Assembly (NCBI GenBank): GCA_021823825.1
Contig: JAKANJ010000006.1
Location: 1-16,261, forward strand
Source: a bacterium
GTDB taxonomy: Bacteria > Patescibacteriota > Minisyncoccia > Phycocordibacterales > UBA1550
Length of the DNA stretch: 16,261 nucleotides
Direction: 5' to 3'
In this document: piece by piece, positions 1 through 6,560 of the stretch
Layout of the letters: the number at the start of each line of letters is the position of its first letter
Position numbering within the stretch: position 1 is the stretch's first letter
Program-made: the position numbers and the translations under genes
The notes under the pieces: model-generated
What the model was told of the DNA's origin: nothing
Seen by the model: only the letters and a program-made list of their open reading frames with translations
Databases searched by the model: none

Positions 1-1063
1 TGAGCTCGCCAATTTTTTTGATGTTTGAGAGTGGAGAGCGCAACTCGTGAACCATCATTGAGGTAAAGTCATTGCGCATTATTTCTGCCTGTTTTTCTGC
101 GGTGATATCATGGAAAATAATCGCCGCTCCCAAGAGCTGCCCTTTTGCATTTATTACATTTGTTTTAACGGGAGAAACGATAATCTGATAATATTTCTCT
201 CCAAGCTGGATGTCGTTAATAGTAAGCGTTTTGTCCAACTTCATCGCCCCCTCAAGCTTTGCTTGGATATCGAGCGCCCCGTGCAATGCATCTATGAAGT
301 CAAAAATTGTAGGGGGAGTATTTTTTTTATATCCAATAATCTCCTTTGCAGCAGGGTTGGCAGCAACAATCCGGTATTCGCGATCGGTCATCACAACACC
401 CTCTATCATGCTCTCAAGAGTAGCGGCAACCTTCCCTTGCTCAGTCCGTATGACTTCTTCAAGTTTCGTCATTGCCTGTGAGGCCTGATTTACAATCTTG
501 TATAAAATTTCAACTTCCTTACCCTTGTAAAGCCCTGCCTTTGTATGCGAAACCGTAAGAATGCCGACAAGCTGTTCACCGATAACCAAAGGGATGTTGA
601 AGAACGATTCCACGGGCTCGTTTATATCTTCAAGCATTATTGCTCCCGTGACGGACTCATCAATCGGGACATTCGTCATATCTTTACTAAGCAACGCCGA
701 GAGTGAAGAGACCATCCGCGTACGAATATCTTTGATGAACTGCGAAGAGACAGAGCGTTCAAGGTCAACCTTGAAAACAATATTCGATGGCTTGAGGAGC
801 ATATACGAAACAGCACTGTACTCAAGAAGCTGATTGAGTGAGCCCGTTATAACATCAAGGATTTTCTCAATATTGAGAGAGTAGCCTGTCCTGTCCGCAA
901 TCTCCTTGAGAATTGCAATTTCATATAGCCGATGCTTGGCATCACGTTCTCTGTCTTCTAGGTTGCGACGAATGCGTCGTACACTCAAGTACATAAAAAC
1001 CACCACCGCAACGAGCAAGGTACTAAAAACTCCAACAAGCCAATAGAATTCACTGGAAGCCAT
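1..1063 (-). CDS. Membrane-anchored sensor histidine kinase (GAF-PAS-HisKA), C-terminus cut by window edge
   Basis: I translated this gene by hand because it runs off the left edge; 354 codons are visible. One membrane helix lies at residues 7-25 and is followed by a charged, probably coiled-coil linker (28-52). A GAF-like sensor domain covers about 53-200, and a PAS domain about 209-325 with the typical opening around ESMIEGVVMTD and closing at IIFHDIT. The HisKA H-box follows (MMVHELRSPL, phospho-accepting His339). The ATP-binding HATPase_c domain should lie just outside the window. The protein should autophosphorylate in the cytoplasm and pass the phosphate to an unseen response regulator. 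It is the last visible gene of a three-gene operon, and its ATG lies 4 nt after the stop of the 89-aa gene. There is no periplasmic domain, so any external signal must come through a partner, plausibly the upstream membrane protein. No strong ribosome-binding site is seen. The family call is firm; the ligand is unknown. Confidence 0.92.
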   Translation of the reverse strand, partial: MASSEFYWLVGVFSTLLVAVVVFMYLSVRRIRRNLEDRERDAKHRLYEIAILKEIADRTGYSLNIEKILDVITGSLNQLLEYSAVSYMLLKPSNIVFKVDLERSVSSQFIKDIRTRMVSSLSALLSKDMTNVPIDESVTGAIMLEDINEPVESFFNIPLVIGEQLVGILTVSHTKAGLYKGKEVEILYKIVNQASQAMTKLEEVIRTEQGKVAATLESMIEGVVMTDREYRIVAANPAAKEIIGYKKNTPPTIFDFIDALHGALDIQAKLEGAMKLDKTLTINDIQLGEKYYQIIVSPVKTNVINAKGQLLGAAIIFHDITAEKQAEIMRNDFTSMMVHELRSPLSNIKKIGEL

Positions 1064-1067
1064 GAAA

Positions 1068-1337
1068 CTAGTGCGTATCGGTTATCCCTGGATATTTCGT
1101 AAAAATTGGGCCGAGAGCATTTCTCACAATCTGCCCCGAAAGCTCGACATAGCTATCAATAAGTCTTTTGAGTGCGTCCGCAGGATCTCCTTTAATGCTT
1201 TTCACCTCACTCCCCTCACCCATCTCAATCTCTGGAATTTTTTGCGCACGCATAATCGCCATTTCTGGCCCAAGGATAATACTCTGCTTTGCGATAATTT
1301 CTGACATCACTGATTTATATTGTTCGTACTGTTCCAT
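1068..1337 (-). CDS. Small helical protein of unknown function in a sensor-kinase operon
   Basis: This gene encodes 89 residues, all apparently alpha-helical and soluble, with no Cys and no membrane segment. It seems to be an internal duplication. The stretch SEIIAKQSIILGPEMAIMRA near the N-terminus resembles KRLIDSYVELSGQIVRNALG near the C-terminus: both have hydrophobic residues at helix spacing, a central G-P or G-Q, and a later Ala/Arg. The two helices are joined by an acidic, Gly-containing loop (about residues 38-50, including EMGEGSEVKSIKGDP). I do not recognise a named family. The gene sits 14 nt after the four-helix membrane protein and 4 nt before the histidine kinase, so it is very likely co-translated with both and may be an adaptor or ligand-binding partner of the kinase. 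That role is inferred from context only. The ORF is convincing because of the tight spacing and the absence of a competing frame. Confidence 0.75.
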   Translation of the reverse strand: MEQYEQYKSVMSEIIAKQSIILGPEMAIMRAQKIPEIEMGEGSEVKSIKGDPADALKRLIDSYVELSGQIVRNALGPIFTKYPGITDTH

Positions 1338-1351
1338 ATTAATTGCTCTAC

Positions 1352-1768
1352 TTATTCACCCTTAATAACATCGAGTAACTTACTTGCCGCAAATCCCATA
1401 GAAATGAAACCTGCGATAAAAAGCAAGTCGTGCGTCATCTTTAGATAGAGGTGCCCTATTGTTGTTTGTAGCCACGGAATGTCTGTAGCGGCGCTCAAAA
1501 AAATGAGTGTCATTCCGACACTAAAGAGCGTAAGAACTTTCCCAAAAATACCACCGTGCATTTTGCGGCCGCCCACCCACACCATAATGCTTGTCACCAA
1601 AGCAATGATAAGCACTGACCACAATGAAAGAATTTCAAATATTTTTGATTGATCTTCAATCCCAATGAGCGTCTGAAGCGGCCCCGCAGTACTGCTCATT
1701 TGTGCAAAAAGCACTCCAGGCAAAACCAGCCCAGCGAATGCCCCCATATAGATTCCAATGTGCTTCAT
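1352..1768 (-). CDS. Four-helix membrane protein of unknown function, first gene of sensor operon
   Basis: The protein has 138 residues. A hydrophobic N-terminus (residues 4-22, ending FAQ) could be a signal peptide or the first helix. Three more membrane helices lie at about 45-67, 72-97 and 114-135. A short basic loop, GGRKMHGG, joins helices 2 and 3, and HLYLKMTHD, with two His, precedes the last helix. No catalytic motif is visible and I cannot name the family. It heads the operon membrane protein - 89-aa helical protein - histidine kinase, and it is the only member with several membrane segments, so it may be the sensing part of the system (inference). A purine-rich GAGG stretch lies about 12 nt before the ATG. 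A promoter with a 17-bp spacer is visible upstream, leaving a leader of about 28 nt, unlike the leaderless genes nearby. Confidence 0.8.
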   Translation of the reverse strand: MKHIGIYMGAFAGLVLPGVLFAQMSSTAGPLQTLIGIEDQSKIFEILSLWSVLIIALVTSIMVWVGGRKMHGGIFGKVLTLFSVGMTLIFLSAATDIPWLQTTIGHLYLKMTHDLLFIAGFISMGFAASKLLDVIKGE

Positions 1769-1803
1769 AATAAAACTTTTCCTCGTTAGCTAGTAATGCT
1801 CCT

Positions 1804-1832
1804 ATTGTATTACTAAACACGATTTTCCCCAA
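1804..1832 (-). promoter_or_regulatory. Promoter of the sensor operon
   Basis: Read on the minus strand, TTGGGG (1827-1832) is followed by a 17-bp spacer and TACAAT (1804-1809). Transcription should begin near 1797, giving a leader of about 28 nt that contains GAGG before the ATG at 1768. The match to sigma-70 type boxes is moderate. Confidence 0.5.
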
Positions 1833-1845
1833 GGCTTTGATAATA

Positions 1846-2769
1846 TTACTTGCAAGCAATTTCCAGGTTTATAAGATTGCTCTGCATCTCGGTAAAATAG
1901 TCCTGCCCATGGGCAATATCATCAGGAGTAAGCCCTTCAATAGGATTCAGCACAAGCGTCTGCGCGCCGACCTCTCTTGCAATCGTTTCCGAAAGCTTTG
2001 GACTCGCTAAGCTTTCAAAGAAAATGTATTTTATGTTGTCTTTTTTTGCGAGCTGGATGATATCACTGAGCTGTCGTGGCGACGGTTCAGAGTCTGGGGA
2101 CAAGCCAGCAATTGGAATTTGGTTCAAATGATACGCTGTTGCAAGGTAACCAAATGCTGCATGAGAAGTAACAAAATCTCTCTTCGTGCAAGATGAAAGA
2201 CCTTTTTGGTACTGTGCGTCAAGGTCGCTGAGTTTCAATTTAAGTGCCTGGGCCTGGGCCTCATAGTATGCCGTGTTTGCAGGGTCCACTGCTTCAAAGC
2301 CGGCTTTAATCTTATCTACCATCTGCTCAGCCAATGGTGGAGAGAGCCATACATGCGGATCAACAACGGTGTTCCCTCCCTCAGCGAGAGTCTGATTTAT
2401 AATATCTTGCCCCGCCACCACAATGAGCGTATGCGAGGGATTAACAACTTCTTTTATTTTGTCCCCCCAGGTTTCGAGACTTCCTCCATTCAGAACAAGC
2501 AACTTACTGTTCACAATCGCTTTGATGTCTTGCGGACTTGGTTCGTAGTCGTGTGGTTCATTTCCTGCAGGCGTTATGTTTATAACGTTCGCCTTATCGC
2601 CACCAATTTGTGATGCAAAAAAATAGAGTGGATAAAAGCTCGTCGTGACCTGCAGACGCGTATCGTTTTGAGTATTACTGGTTGTCCCTATTTTGTCCTT
2701 TATGGACAAGATGATCGCGCCAGCAATGATAATAAGGAATAGAATTGGAACTATTTTTTGTTTGTTCAT
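1846..2769 (-). CDS. Zinc/manganese-type ABC transporter substrate-binding protein (ZnuA/TroA family)
   Basis: The 307-residue protein belongs to the cluster 9 metal-binding proteins, which capture Zn(II) or Mn(II) outside the membrane and hand it to an ABC importer. The expected metal-binding His residues are all present: His73 in PHDYEPSP, His139 in DPHVWLSP and His203 in TSHAAFGY. An acidic fourth ligand is probably in the C-terminal lobe near NPIEGL (Glu278). There is no His-rich loop. The N-terminus is an uncleaved-looking hydrophobic helix (7-23) with no lipobox Cys, so the protein is probably held by a membrane anchor. Two Cys (194 and 306) could form a disulfide, which fits the DsbA/VKOR pair 0.5 kb away. 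No ATPase or permease gene is next to it. Its -10 box ends 7 nt before the ATG, so the mRNA should be leaderless. Zn versus Mn preference cannot be read from the sequence. Confidence 0.93.
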   Translation of the reverse strand: MNKQKIVPILFLIIIAGAIILSIKDKIGTTSNTQNDTRLQVTTSFYPLYFFASQIGGDKANVINITPAGNEPHDYEPSPQDIKAIVNSKLLVLNGGSLETWGDKIKEVVNPSHTLIVVAGQDIINQTLAEGGNTVVDPHVWLSPPLAEQMVDKIKAGFEAVDPANTAYYEAQAQALKLKLSDLDAQYQKGLSSCTKRDFVTSHAAFGYLATAYHLNQIPIAGLSPDSEPSPRQLSDIIQLAKKDNIKYIFFESLASPKLSETIAREVGAQTLVLNPIEGLTPDDIAHGQDYFTEMQSNLINLEIACK

Positions 2770-2776
2770 AGAGTTA

Positions 2777-2806
2777 ATTGTATTTTATTTTGCGCACGAA
2801 AAGCAA
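2777..2806 (-). promoter_or_regulatory. Promoter of the metal-binding protein gene (leaderless)
   Basis: On the minus strand, TTGCTT (2801-2806) is followed by an 18-bp spacer and TACAAT (2777-2782). Only 7 nt separate the -10 box from the ATG, so transcription should start at the start codon. Confidence 0.5.
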
Positions 2807-2824
2807 GCTATATAAAATAGTCGA

Positions 2825-3142
2825 TTACAATTGCACCAAAACCACACTGAGGATCCCCAACAAAATGCCAATCTTGTTTACGATGGTTAGATTTTCATTA
2901 AACAAAACGACGCCAGCTAGCACAACGGTAACAAGATTGAGAACGGTAAAAATAGTAATCGCCTTTGAAAGCATCTCAAATCGGAGTGAATTTGCCCAGA
3001 TGACCGTGCCTAGGCTGTATAGGGCAACCCCTCCCCAGAGGAATATACTTCTCGCGTTCACTGACCAATACTTAAAAAGAACGTCTGCAACAATTTCAAA
3101 AAGAACGGCAACTCCAACGAGATAAAAAAATGCGTATTTCAT
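2825..3142 (-). CDS. Small four-helix transporter, SMR/EamA type
   Basis: The 105-residue protein has four membrane helices (about 4-24, 33-52, 60-80 and 86-105), the usual size and layout of small multidrug resistance proteins. A conserved membrane-embedded acidic residue, Glu16 in LFEIVADVLFKYW, is placed like the proton/drug-coupling Glu14 of EmrE. The pattern NENLT followed by a Gly-rich last helix is also family-like. SMR proteins work as dimers and export cationic compounds, guanidinium or polyamines by proton antiport; some relatives carry lipids or sugars instead, so the substrate is open. It lies alone between the metal-binding protein (downstream) and the divergent DsbA gene. An extended -10 box is placed for a leaderless transcript. 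Confidence 0.75.
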   Translation of the reverse strand: MKYAFFYLVGVAVLFEIVADVLFKYWSVNARSIFLWGGVALYSLGTVIWANSLRFEMLSKAITIFTVLNLVTVVLAGVVLFNENLTIVNKIGILLGILSVVLVQL

Positions 3143-3149
3143 TCACTAG

Positions 3150-3158
3150 AGTATACCA
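3150..3158 (-). promoter_or_regulatory. Extended -10 box of the SMR-type gene (leaderless)
   Basis: The minus strand reads TGGTATACT, an extended -10 element, 7 nt before the ATG. No good -35 box is seen, as is common with extended -10 promoters. Confidence 0.55.
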
Positions 3159-3232
3159 TCCTTGTAAATAGGTTAATGGAGTATTTTACAAATTTTTATA
3201 TTTTCGCCAAGAAGATGCGCCTAATTGAGTAA

Positions 3233-3261
3233 TTGCCAAACAGGGATTTCTCTGGTATTAT
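3233..3261 (+). promoter_or_regulatory. Promoter of the dsbA-VKOR pair (leaderless)
   Basis: TTGCCA (3233-3238), a 17-bp spacer and TATTAT (3256-3261) stand 8 nt before the ATG at 3270. The in-frame TTG at 3225 lies upstream of the -35 box and so cannot be on the mRNA; this fixes the start at 3270. Confidence 0.65.
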
Positions 3262-3269
3262 CGAGCCTT

Positions 3270-3932
3270 ATGGATACACAAAAACGCCTTATTATTTGGA
3301 TTTCAGCGATATTAGTAGTTGGCATCATTGGTATTGGAACCTACGAGGTTGCCACCGCAAAGCCAGCACAGTTACCCGTCGCAAATGGGTCGCTTAGTAT
3401 GCCGCTCGATGCCACAGATCACACAAAGGGTGCAAGTAAACCAGAAGCAACGGTTGTTGAATACAGTGACTTTGAATGTCCTGCCTGCGCAGCATACCAG
3501 CCCATGGTTGAAGCGGTATATGCTCAATACAAAGACCGTATTTCGTTCACCTACCGTCATTTCCCCCTCCCTCAACACTTAAACGCACCGATTGCAGCCT
3601 ATGCAGCAGAAGCCGCAAGCAACCAGGGGAAATTCTGGGAAATGGGCGATATGTTGTTTAATGGCCAAAACGACTGGGTGCAACTGGACACTGCTTCAGC
3701 TCAAGCGGTATTTGCAACGTACGCACAAAAACTTGGCCTTGATATGACAAAATTCAAAGCAGATGAGAACAGTGATGCCGTAAAGAGCAGGGTCGAGCGC
3801 GACCTTCAGAGTGGCACCGCCTCAGCTATTGACCACACGCCAACATTCTTCATCAACGGCAAGATGGTAAACAACCCACAATCAGAAGCAGAGTTTAAGG
3901 CACTCATTGACTATGCAATCACGCATCCCTAA
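3270..3932 (+). CDS. DsbA-like thiol-disulfide oxidoreductase, membrane-anchored
   Basis: The protein has 220 residues counted from the ATG that the promoter supports. One membrane helix (7-23) anchors it, and the thioredoxin-fold domain faces outward. The active site is Cys70-Pro-Ala-Cys73 in the sequence SDFECPACAAY, and the cis-Pro loop is HTPTFFING (Pro191), both typical of the DsbA/BdbD-like thioredoxin_4 family. The helical insert (about 105-180) is complete. It should introduce disulfides into exported proteins and be re-oxidised by the VKOR encoded immediately downstream, whose start codon lies inside the last codons of this gene (20-nt overlap). This overlap implies translational coupling and equal amounts of both proteins. 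Candidate substrates nearby include the two-Cys metal-binding protein. The family call is very secure. Confidence 0.95.
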   Translation: MDTQKRLIIWISAILVVGIIGIGTYEVATAKPAQLPVANGSLSMPLDATDHTKGASKPEATVVEYSDFECPACAAYQPMVEAVYAQYKDRISFTYRHFPLPQHLNAPIAAYAAEAASNQGKFWEMGDMLFNGQNDWVQLDTASAQAVFATYAQKLGLDMTKFKADENSDAVKSRVERDLQSGTASAIDHTPTFFINGKMVNNPQSEAEFKALIDYAITHP

Positions 3933-4359
3933 TTGGCTTCTTGTAGCAATTATTCTTGCTGCCCTTGTAGGGTTTGGGGACAGCGCTTTTCTTCTGTCAA
4001 AACACATTTCAGGAGCGCCTATTCCTTGTTTTATTGTGACCGGTTGTGATTCTGTCACAAACTCGGCATACTCATTCTTTCTCGGCATACCCGTTTCTGC
4101 AATAGGTGTTGTGTTCTATCTTTCAATGGGTTTTTTGGTAATGCTCTACTGGGACACAAAGAAAACACTATTCTTAAAACTTATATCTGTCGGAACCGTT
4201 GTTTGCCTTCTTGCTTCATTGTATTTTTTGTACATACAGGCATTTATTCTTAGGGAGTATTGCGTGTACTGCCTTATTTCTGCAATTACCTCAGCAACAC
4301 TGTTTACCCTTGGCATGATACTGTTGAAGAAACTTCGTGCCCCCAAGGTTCTTGCGTAA
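3913..4359 (+). CDS. Vitamin K epoxide reductase (VKOR) family protein
   Basis: This is a 148-residue integral membrane protein with four helices (about 7-29, 59-80, 85-108 and 119-139). All four working Cys are present: loop Cys39 and Cys45 in PCFIVTGCDSV, and the quinone-side pair Cys117-Val-Tyr-Cys120. The family signature CDSV...YSFFLGIPVSAIG is clear. VKOR takes electrons from reduced DsbA and passes them to quinone, replacing DsbB. It carries no fused thioredoxin domain; that partner is the separate DsbA gene it overlaps. I chose ATG 3913 rather than the upstream TTG at 3907 as the simpler start. A perfect palindrome 16 nt after the stop ends transcription. That the electron acceptor is a quinone is family knowledge and cannot be seen here. 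Confidence 0.95.
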   Translation: MQSRIPNWLLVAIILAALVGFGDSAFLLSKHISGAPIPCFIVTGCDSVTNSAYSFFLGIPVSAIGVVFYLSMGFLVMLYWDTKKTLFLKLISVGTVVCLLASLYFLYIQAFILREYCVYCLISAITSATLFTLGMILLKKLRAPKVLA

Positions 4360-4375
4360 GTATCTACTCACCACA

Positions 4376-4421
4376 AAACAAAATATCGCCACGATGCATG
4401 CATCGTGGCGATATTTTGTTT
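4376..4421. terminator. Bidirectional terminator, 46-bp perfect palindrome
   Basis: Each arm is 23 bp with no mismatch and no unpaired centre (axis between 4398 and 4399). Outer arms are A-rich/T-rich (ACAAAATATCGCC on the left, its complement on the right), so either strand gives a GC-rich stem with U-rich 3' side. It lies between the convergent VKOR gene and the DUF1189-like gene. Confidence 0.85.
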
Positions 4422-4428
4422 AGCAAAA

Positions 4429-5277
4429 CTATTCAAATAGTTTGGGCTCCTCTTCTTCATTACGCATATTCAACGTGATAACGAGGATAAAGACAAGGAA
4501 TGTTAAATAAGAAGGAAGGAAAAACACTCCAATCAGGTTTAGGGCTGTTTTGAGCGCAAGCGCGGGGACAATTGCATATAAGCTCATTTTGTATGCACCG
4601 CCATAAGAGAGCGGGATCTTTTTAATCCATCCAATAAGAAGCGGGATAAGCGCAAAGATGAATAATACGCCAAGGTAAATGAGGTATCCAAGCATCAGGA
4701 GTATGTACATAACAATGACGGCGACAACCGCAATCAACGCAAACGAATGCTGGATCGTTGCAACCCACGAGAGAAGCACCGCCTGGCTAAGCGTGTGGAA
4801 AGGTGCACCTCGCAAAGACTGGATATTAATCTGCCCCCCATCATTGCTTGTTACAATGTCATTTTTTGTAATTAATATGTATGTTTTGTAATCTGCAAAA
4901 GTTTTTTTATCAAAGTCATGTGTCGTATCAACAACAAGAATATTCTGCATGGTGCCAATCGTTGATGTCGCGCCGTCGGTGGTTCTTATTGGTACAAAGT
5001 AGGGCATTGCAACATTTGCGGAAGCCTGCCCTTTCTCAACGTTAACAGTGAGGTCTGCGGGGAAATATGTTCTCACTAGTCCGGGTGCTTTGTCATTTAT
5101 AAAAGCAAGGCCAATAGGGATAAAAAAGATGCCTAGGGCAATCGTCATCACTGCTGAAAAGATTAACGTGCTTTTGAAATAGAAACGAAATGCATCCGCG
5201 AAAGATGAATCAGGCGTTTTTTGGTAAAAGGCAGGATTATAAACTGCCTTTTTAAATGTTTTATAAAGATTTTTCAT
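4429..5277 (-). CDS. DUF1189-like membrane protein
   Basis: The protein has 282 residues from the ATG at 5277; the longer reading starting at 5325 is ruled out because the -10 box lies inside the extension. The N-terminus MKNLYKTFKKAVYNPAFY is basic and amphipathic, with the family-like NP-F-Y element. The first membrane helix is at about 37-60. A large extracellular domain of mixed beta character (about 65-165) follows, then four or five further helices packed between 165 and 268. The acidic tail NMRNEEEEPKLFE is cytoplasmic. This layout (helix, soluble domain, helix bundle) matches DUF1189, a family of unknown function in Gram-positive and CPR bacteria. It appears monocistronic. The family call is from overall architecture and is moderate. 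Confidence 0.7.
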   Translation of the reverse strand: MKNLYKTFKKAVYNPAFYQKTPDSSFADAFRFYFKSTLIFSAVMTIALGIFFIPIGLAFINDKAPGLVRTYFPADLTVNVEKGQASANVAMPYFVPIRTTDGATSTIGTMQNILVVDTTHDFDKKTFADYKTYILITKNDIVTSNDGGQINIQSLRGAPFHTLSQAVLLSWVATIQHSFALIAVVAVIVMYILLMLGYLIYLGVLFIFALIPLLIGWIKKIPLSYGGAYKMSLYAIVPALALKTALNLIGVFFLPSYLTFLVFILVITLNMRNEEEEPKLFE

Positions 5278-5284
5278 AAGTTGT

Positions 5285-5290
5285 AGTATA
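5285..5290 (-). promoter_or_regulatory. -10 box of the DUF1189-like gene (leaderless)
   Basis: TATACT on the minus strand, 7 nt before the ATG at 5277. A TTGCGC lies 16 bp upstream as a possible -35 box. Confidence 0.5.
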
Positions 5291-5337
5291 ACAATCTGTT
5301 CGTTTGGCGCAATGATGCGTGGCAAGCTTATTGCTTA

Positions 5338-5790
5338 TTATTTTTTATCTAATTTTTGTATAATTTCCAGTATCATTTCATTCTGATTTTCTAGGTGCTG
5401 CAAAATTGTTTCAATCTCCACTTCTGCCTTTGTATTCACCTCAAAATCTGCCTGGGCCCGAGCCTCCGCATGGCGACCCTGGAGGTTTTGTCCGATCATA
5501 ATAAGCGGCATCAAAAAAATCTGGATCATATTTGAGATGAAAAGCCAGAGGACAAATGCTGGATAGGGGTCAAACCGGAGATTTGCCGGTGCAAAAATGT
5601 TCCAGCAGAGCCACCCTGTGGTCCAGAAAAAAATAAGGAAAAAGAAACCCATTGTTCCAATATTTTCCGTTATCCAAACTGCCATACGATCCAAAGCACT
5701 CAGTCGTTCGCGGTGCTCTACGTTAGGATTTCTGACAGGCTTTTGAAGATGTTTCAGTTTTTCAAGTGAAATAGGTTGGTATTTAGGCAT
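5338..5790 (-). CDS. DUF1003 family membrane protein
   Basis: The protein has 150 residues. The start is placed at MPKYQPI (ATG at 5790) because an extended -10 box lies just before it, inside the longer reading. An N-terminal cytoplasmic arm contains NVEHRERLSALDRMAVWITENIG, followed by two membrane helices (about 47-66 and 76-100) with WLCWNIF between them. The family hallmarks are the DRMA..I...GTM(G)FF start of helix 1, FDPYPAFVLW(L)F and SNMIQIFLMPLIMIGQN; the conserved Q-N after helix 2 is present. A long charged coiled coil (about 105-150, QNLQGRHAEARAQADFEVN onward) ends the protein. DUF1003 proteins have no established biochemical role. The gene is alone, behind the terminator of the preceding minus-strand gene. 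Confidence 0.88.
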   Translation of the reverse strand: MPKYQPISLEKLKHLQKPVRNPNVEHRERLSALDRMAVWITENIGTMGFFFLIFFWTTGWLCWNIFAPANLRFDPYPAFVLWLFISNMIQIFLMPLIMIGQNLQGRHAEARAQADFEVNTKAEVEIETILQHLENQNEMILEIIQKLDKK

Positions 5791-5796
5791 AGATAA

Positions 5797-5805
5797 AGAA
5801 TACCA
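5797..5805 (-). promoter_or_regulatory. Extended -10 box of the DUF1003 gene (leaderless)
   Basis: TGGTATTCT on the minus strand, 6 nt before the ATG at 5790. Its -35 region would fall in the T-tract of the preceding terminator, so the extended element probably carries recognition. Confidence 0.5.
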
Positions 5806-5820
5806 TAAGTCAACGTAGAT

Positions 5821-5850
5821 AAAAAAATCCCCACACATTTCTGTGCGGGG
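5821..5850 (-). terminator. Rho-independent terminator
   Basis: On the minus strand the stem CCCCGCACA / TGTGTGGGG (one G-U pair, loop GAAA) is followed by an A and seven T. It ends the 162-aa gene lying to its right, 30 nt after the stop. Confidence 0.85.
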
Positions 5851-5880
5851 ATGTTGGTTTCTGTGCCGATATTGTTAGGG

Positions 5881-6369
5881 TTAGGCAGTAATGGTCAAGG
5901 CGAGGTGCTCTGCACCCCGACGCTTGCCCATCCAAAGGTAGCCCCAGCGCCATTTCCTGTTTTCCGCTCGAAAGAGACAGAGAACAAAGCGGCTTCCGCC
6001 CTGGTCCTCGAGAATATTCCCGAAGAACTCAAACACCGAGGTCCCTCTTTGCTGATAGAGGGCTTCGAGGGTTTGGTGTTCCCACTCATTCCACAGCGCG
6101 AGAAAAGCTGAAGCACCGAGAAGAATGTTCCTTCCATCTCGCAAGCGACGCAACTTCTCCTCGCCAGAAATGACTAGCCCGTCCTCCTTGCTGAAACAGT
6201 TTTCGAAATTGATTGCGCCAAAATCAATTTCGGTCAACGCCATGGCTCTGCGATCTTGTTCGCCGGGGATGTCCTTGATCGCCCCGTTCGTGCAGGTCGC
6301 CTTCGGCGTTGCGAGGATTCTTCGCGGGGGAAGAATTTGCATGCCGGGTCGTGCAGATGAACTGTTCAT
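5881..6369 (-). CDS. Uncharacterised soluble 162-aa protein behind a strong promoter
   Basis: I do not recognise this family. The start is set at 6369, not at the in-frame ATG at 6444, because that ATG overlaps the -10 box. The ATG at 6369 also has a purine-rich GAGAGAG just upstream. The first 50 residues are Pro/Arg-rich and look disordered, with one Cys. A compact domain follows (about 60-162) with GEEKLRRLRDGRNILLGASA, then WNEWEHQTLEAL, FEFFGNILEDQGGSRFVLCLF and KWRWGYLWMG. This is an alpha/beta pattern with several Trp and buried aromatic residues. There is no membrane segment and no known catalytic signature. The gene is monocistronic, with its own promoter, a leader of about 67 nt and its own terminator. 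Its base use is richer in G+C than the neighbours, which may indicate different origin or strong expression. Confidence 0.65.
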   Translation of the reverse strand: MNSSSARPGMQILPPRRILATPKATCTNGAIKDIPGEQDRRAMALTEIDFGAINFENCFSKEDGLVISGEEKLRRLRDGRNILLGASAFLALWNEWEHQTLEALYQQRGTSVFEFFGNILEDQGGSRFVLCLFRAENRKWRWGYLWMGKRRGAEHLALTITA

Positions 6370-6442
6370 GAGACTCTCTCTTTCTTCGGCTTTTCGCCAG
6401 TTGGTTGGAGTTTTGAGGACCCTATCAAAGAACCTTTCCCAC

Positions 6443-6472
6443 ATTATACACCATAAATATACTATTTGTCAA
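6443..6472 (-). promoter_or_regulatory. Near-consensus sigma-70 type promoter
   Basis: TTGACA (6467-6472), an 18-bp spacer and TATAAT (6443-6448) on the minus strand; both boxes are perfect. Transcription should begin near 6436, giving a leader of about 67 nt. It is the best promoter in the window. Confidence 0.85.
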
Positions 6473-6498
6473 GTACCCAAACGGCCCTGAATAGCAGG

Positions 6499-6528
6499 AG
6501 CGGGCGCCACCTATAGGTGGCGCCCGCT
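6499..6528. terminator. GC-rich 30-bp perfect palindrome, possible terminator
   Basis: Two 15-bp arms meet at TATA (axis between 6513 and 6514) with no mismatch. Further out, GCAGGAG (6494-6500) can pair with CTCCTGC (6540-6546) if an intervening pyrimidine stretch loops out. It lies 33 nt after the stop of the rhodanese gene and may end that operon, but no U-tract follows on the minus strand. Confidence 0.5.
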
Positions 6529-6560
6529 TCCCTTTTCTCCTCCTGCAATGGCATCCTTCT

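Noticed and set aside
110..833. Plus-strand frames inside the histidine kinase
   Set aside because: The minus-strand frame is open for all 1063 nt and shows GAF, PAS and HisKA motifs; the plus frames are shadows.
2206..2613. Plus-strand frame of 135 codons
   Set aside because: It lies antisense to the metal-binding protein gene, whose ligands and motifs are intact.
6370..6444. Longer start (ATG at 6444) for the 162-aa protein
   Set aside because: This ATG overlaps the perfect -10 box, so it cannot be on the transcript.
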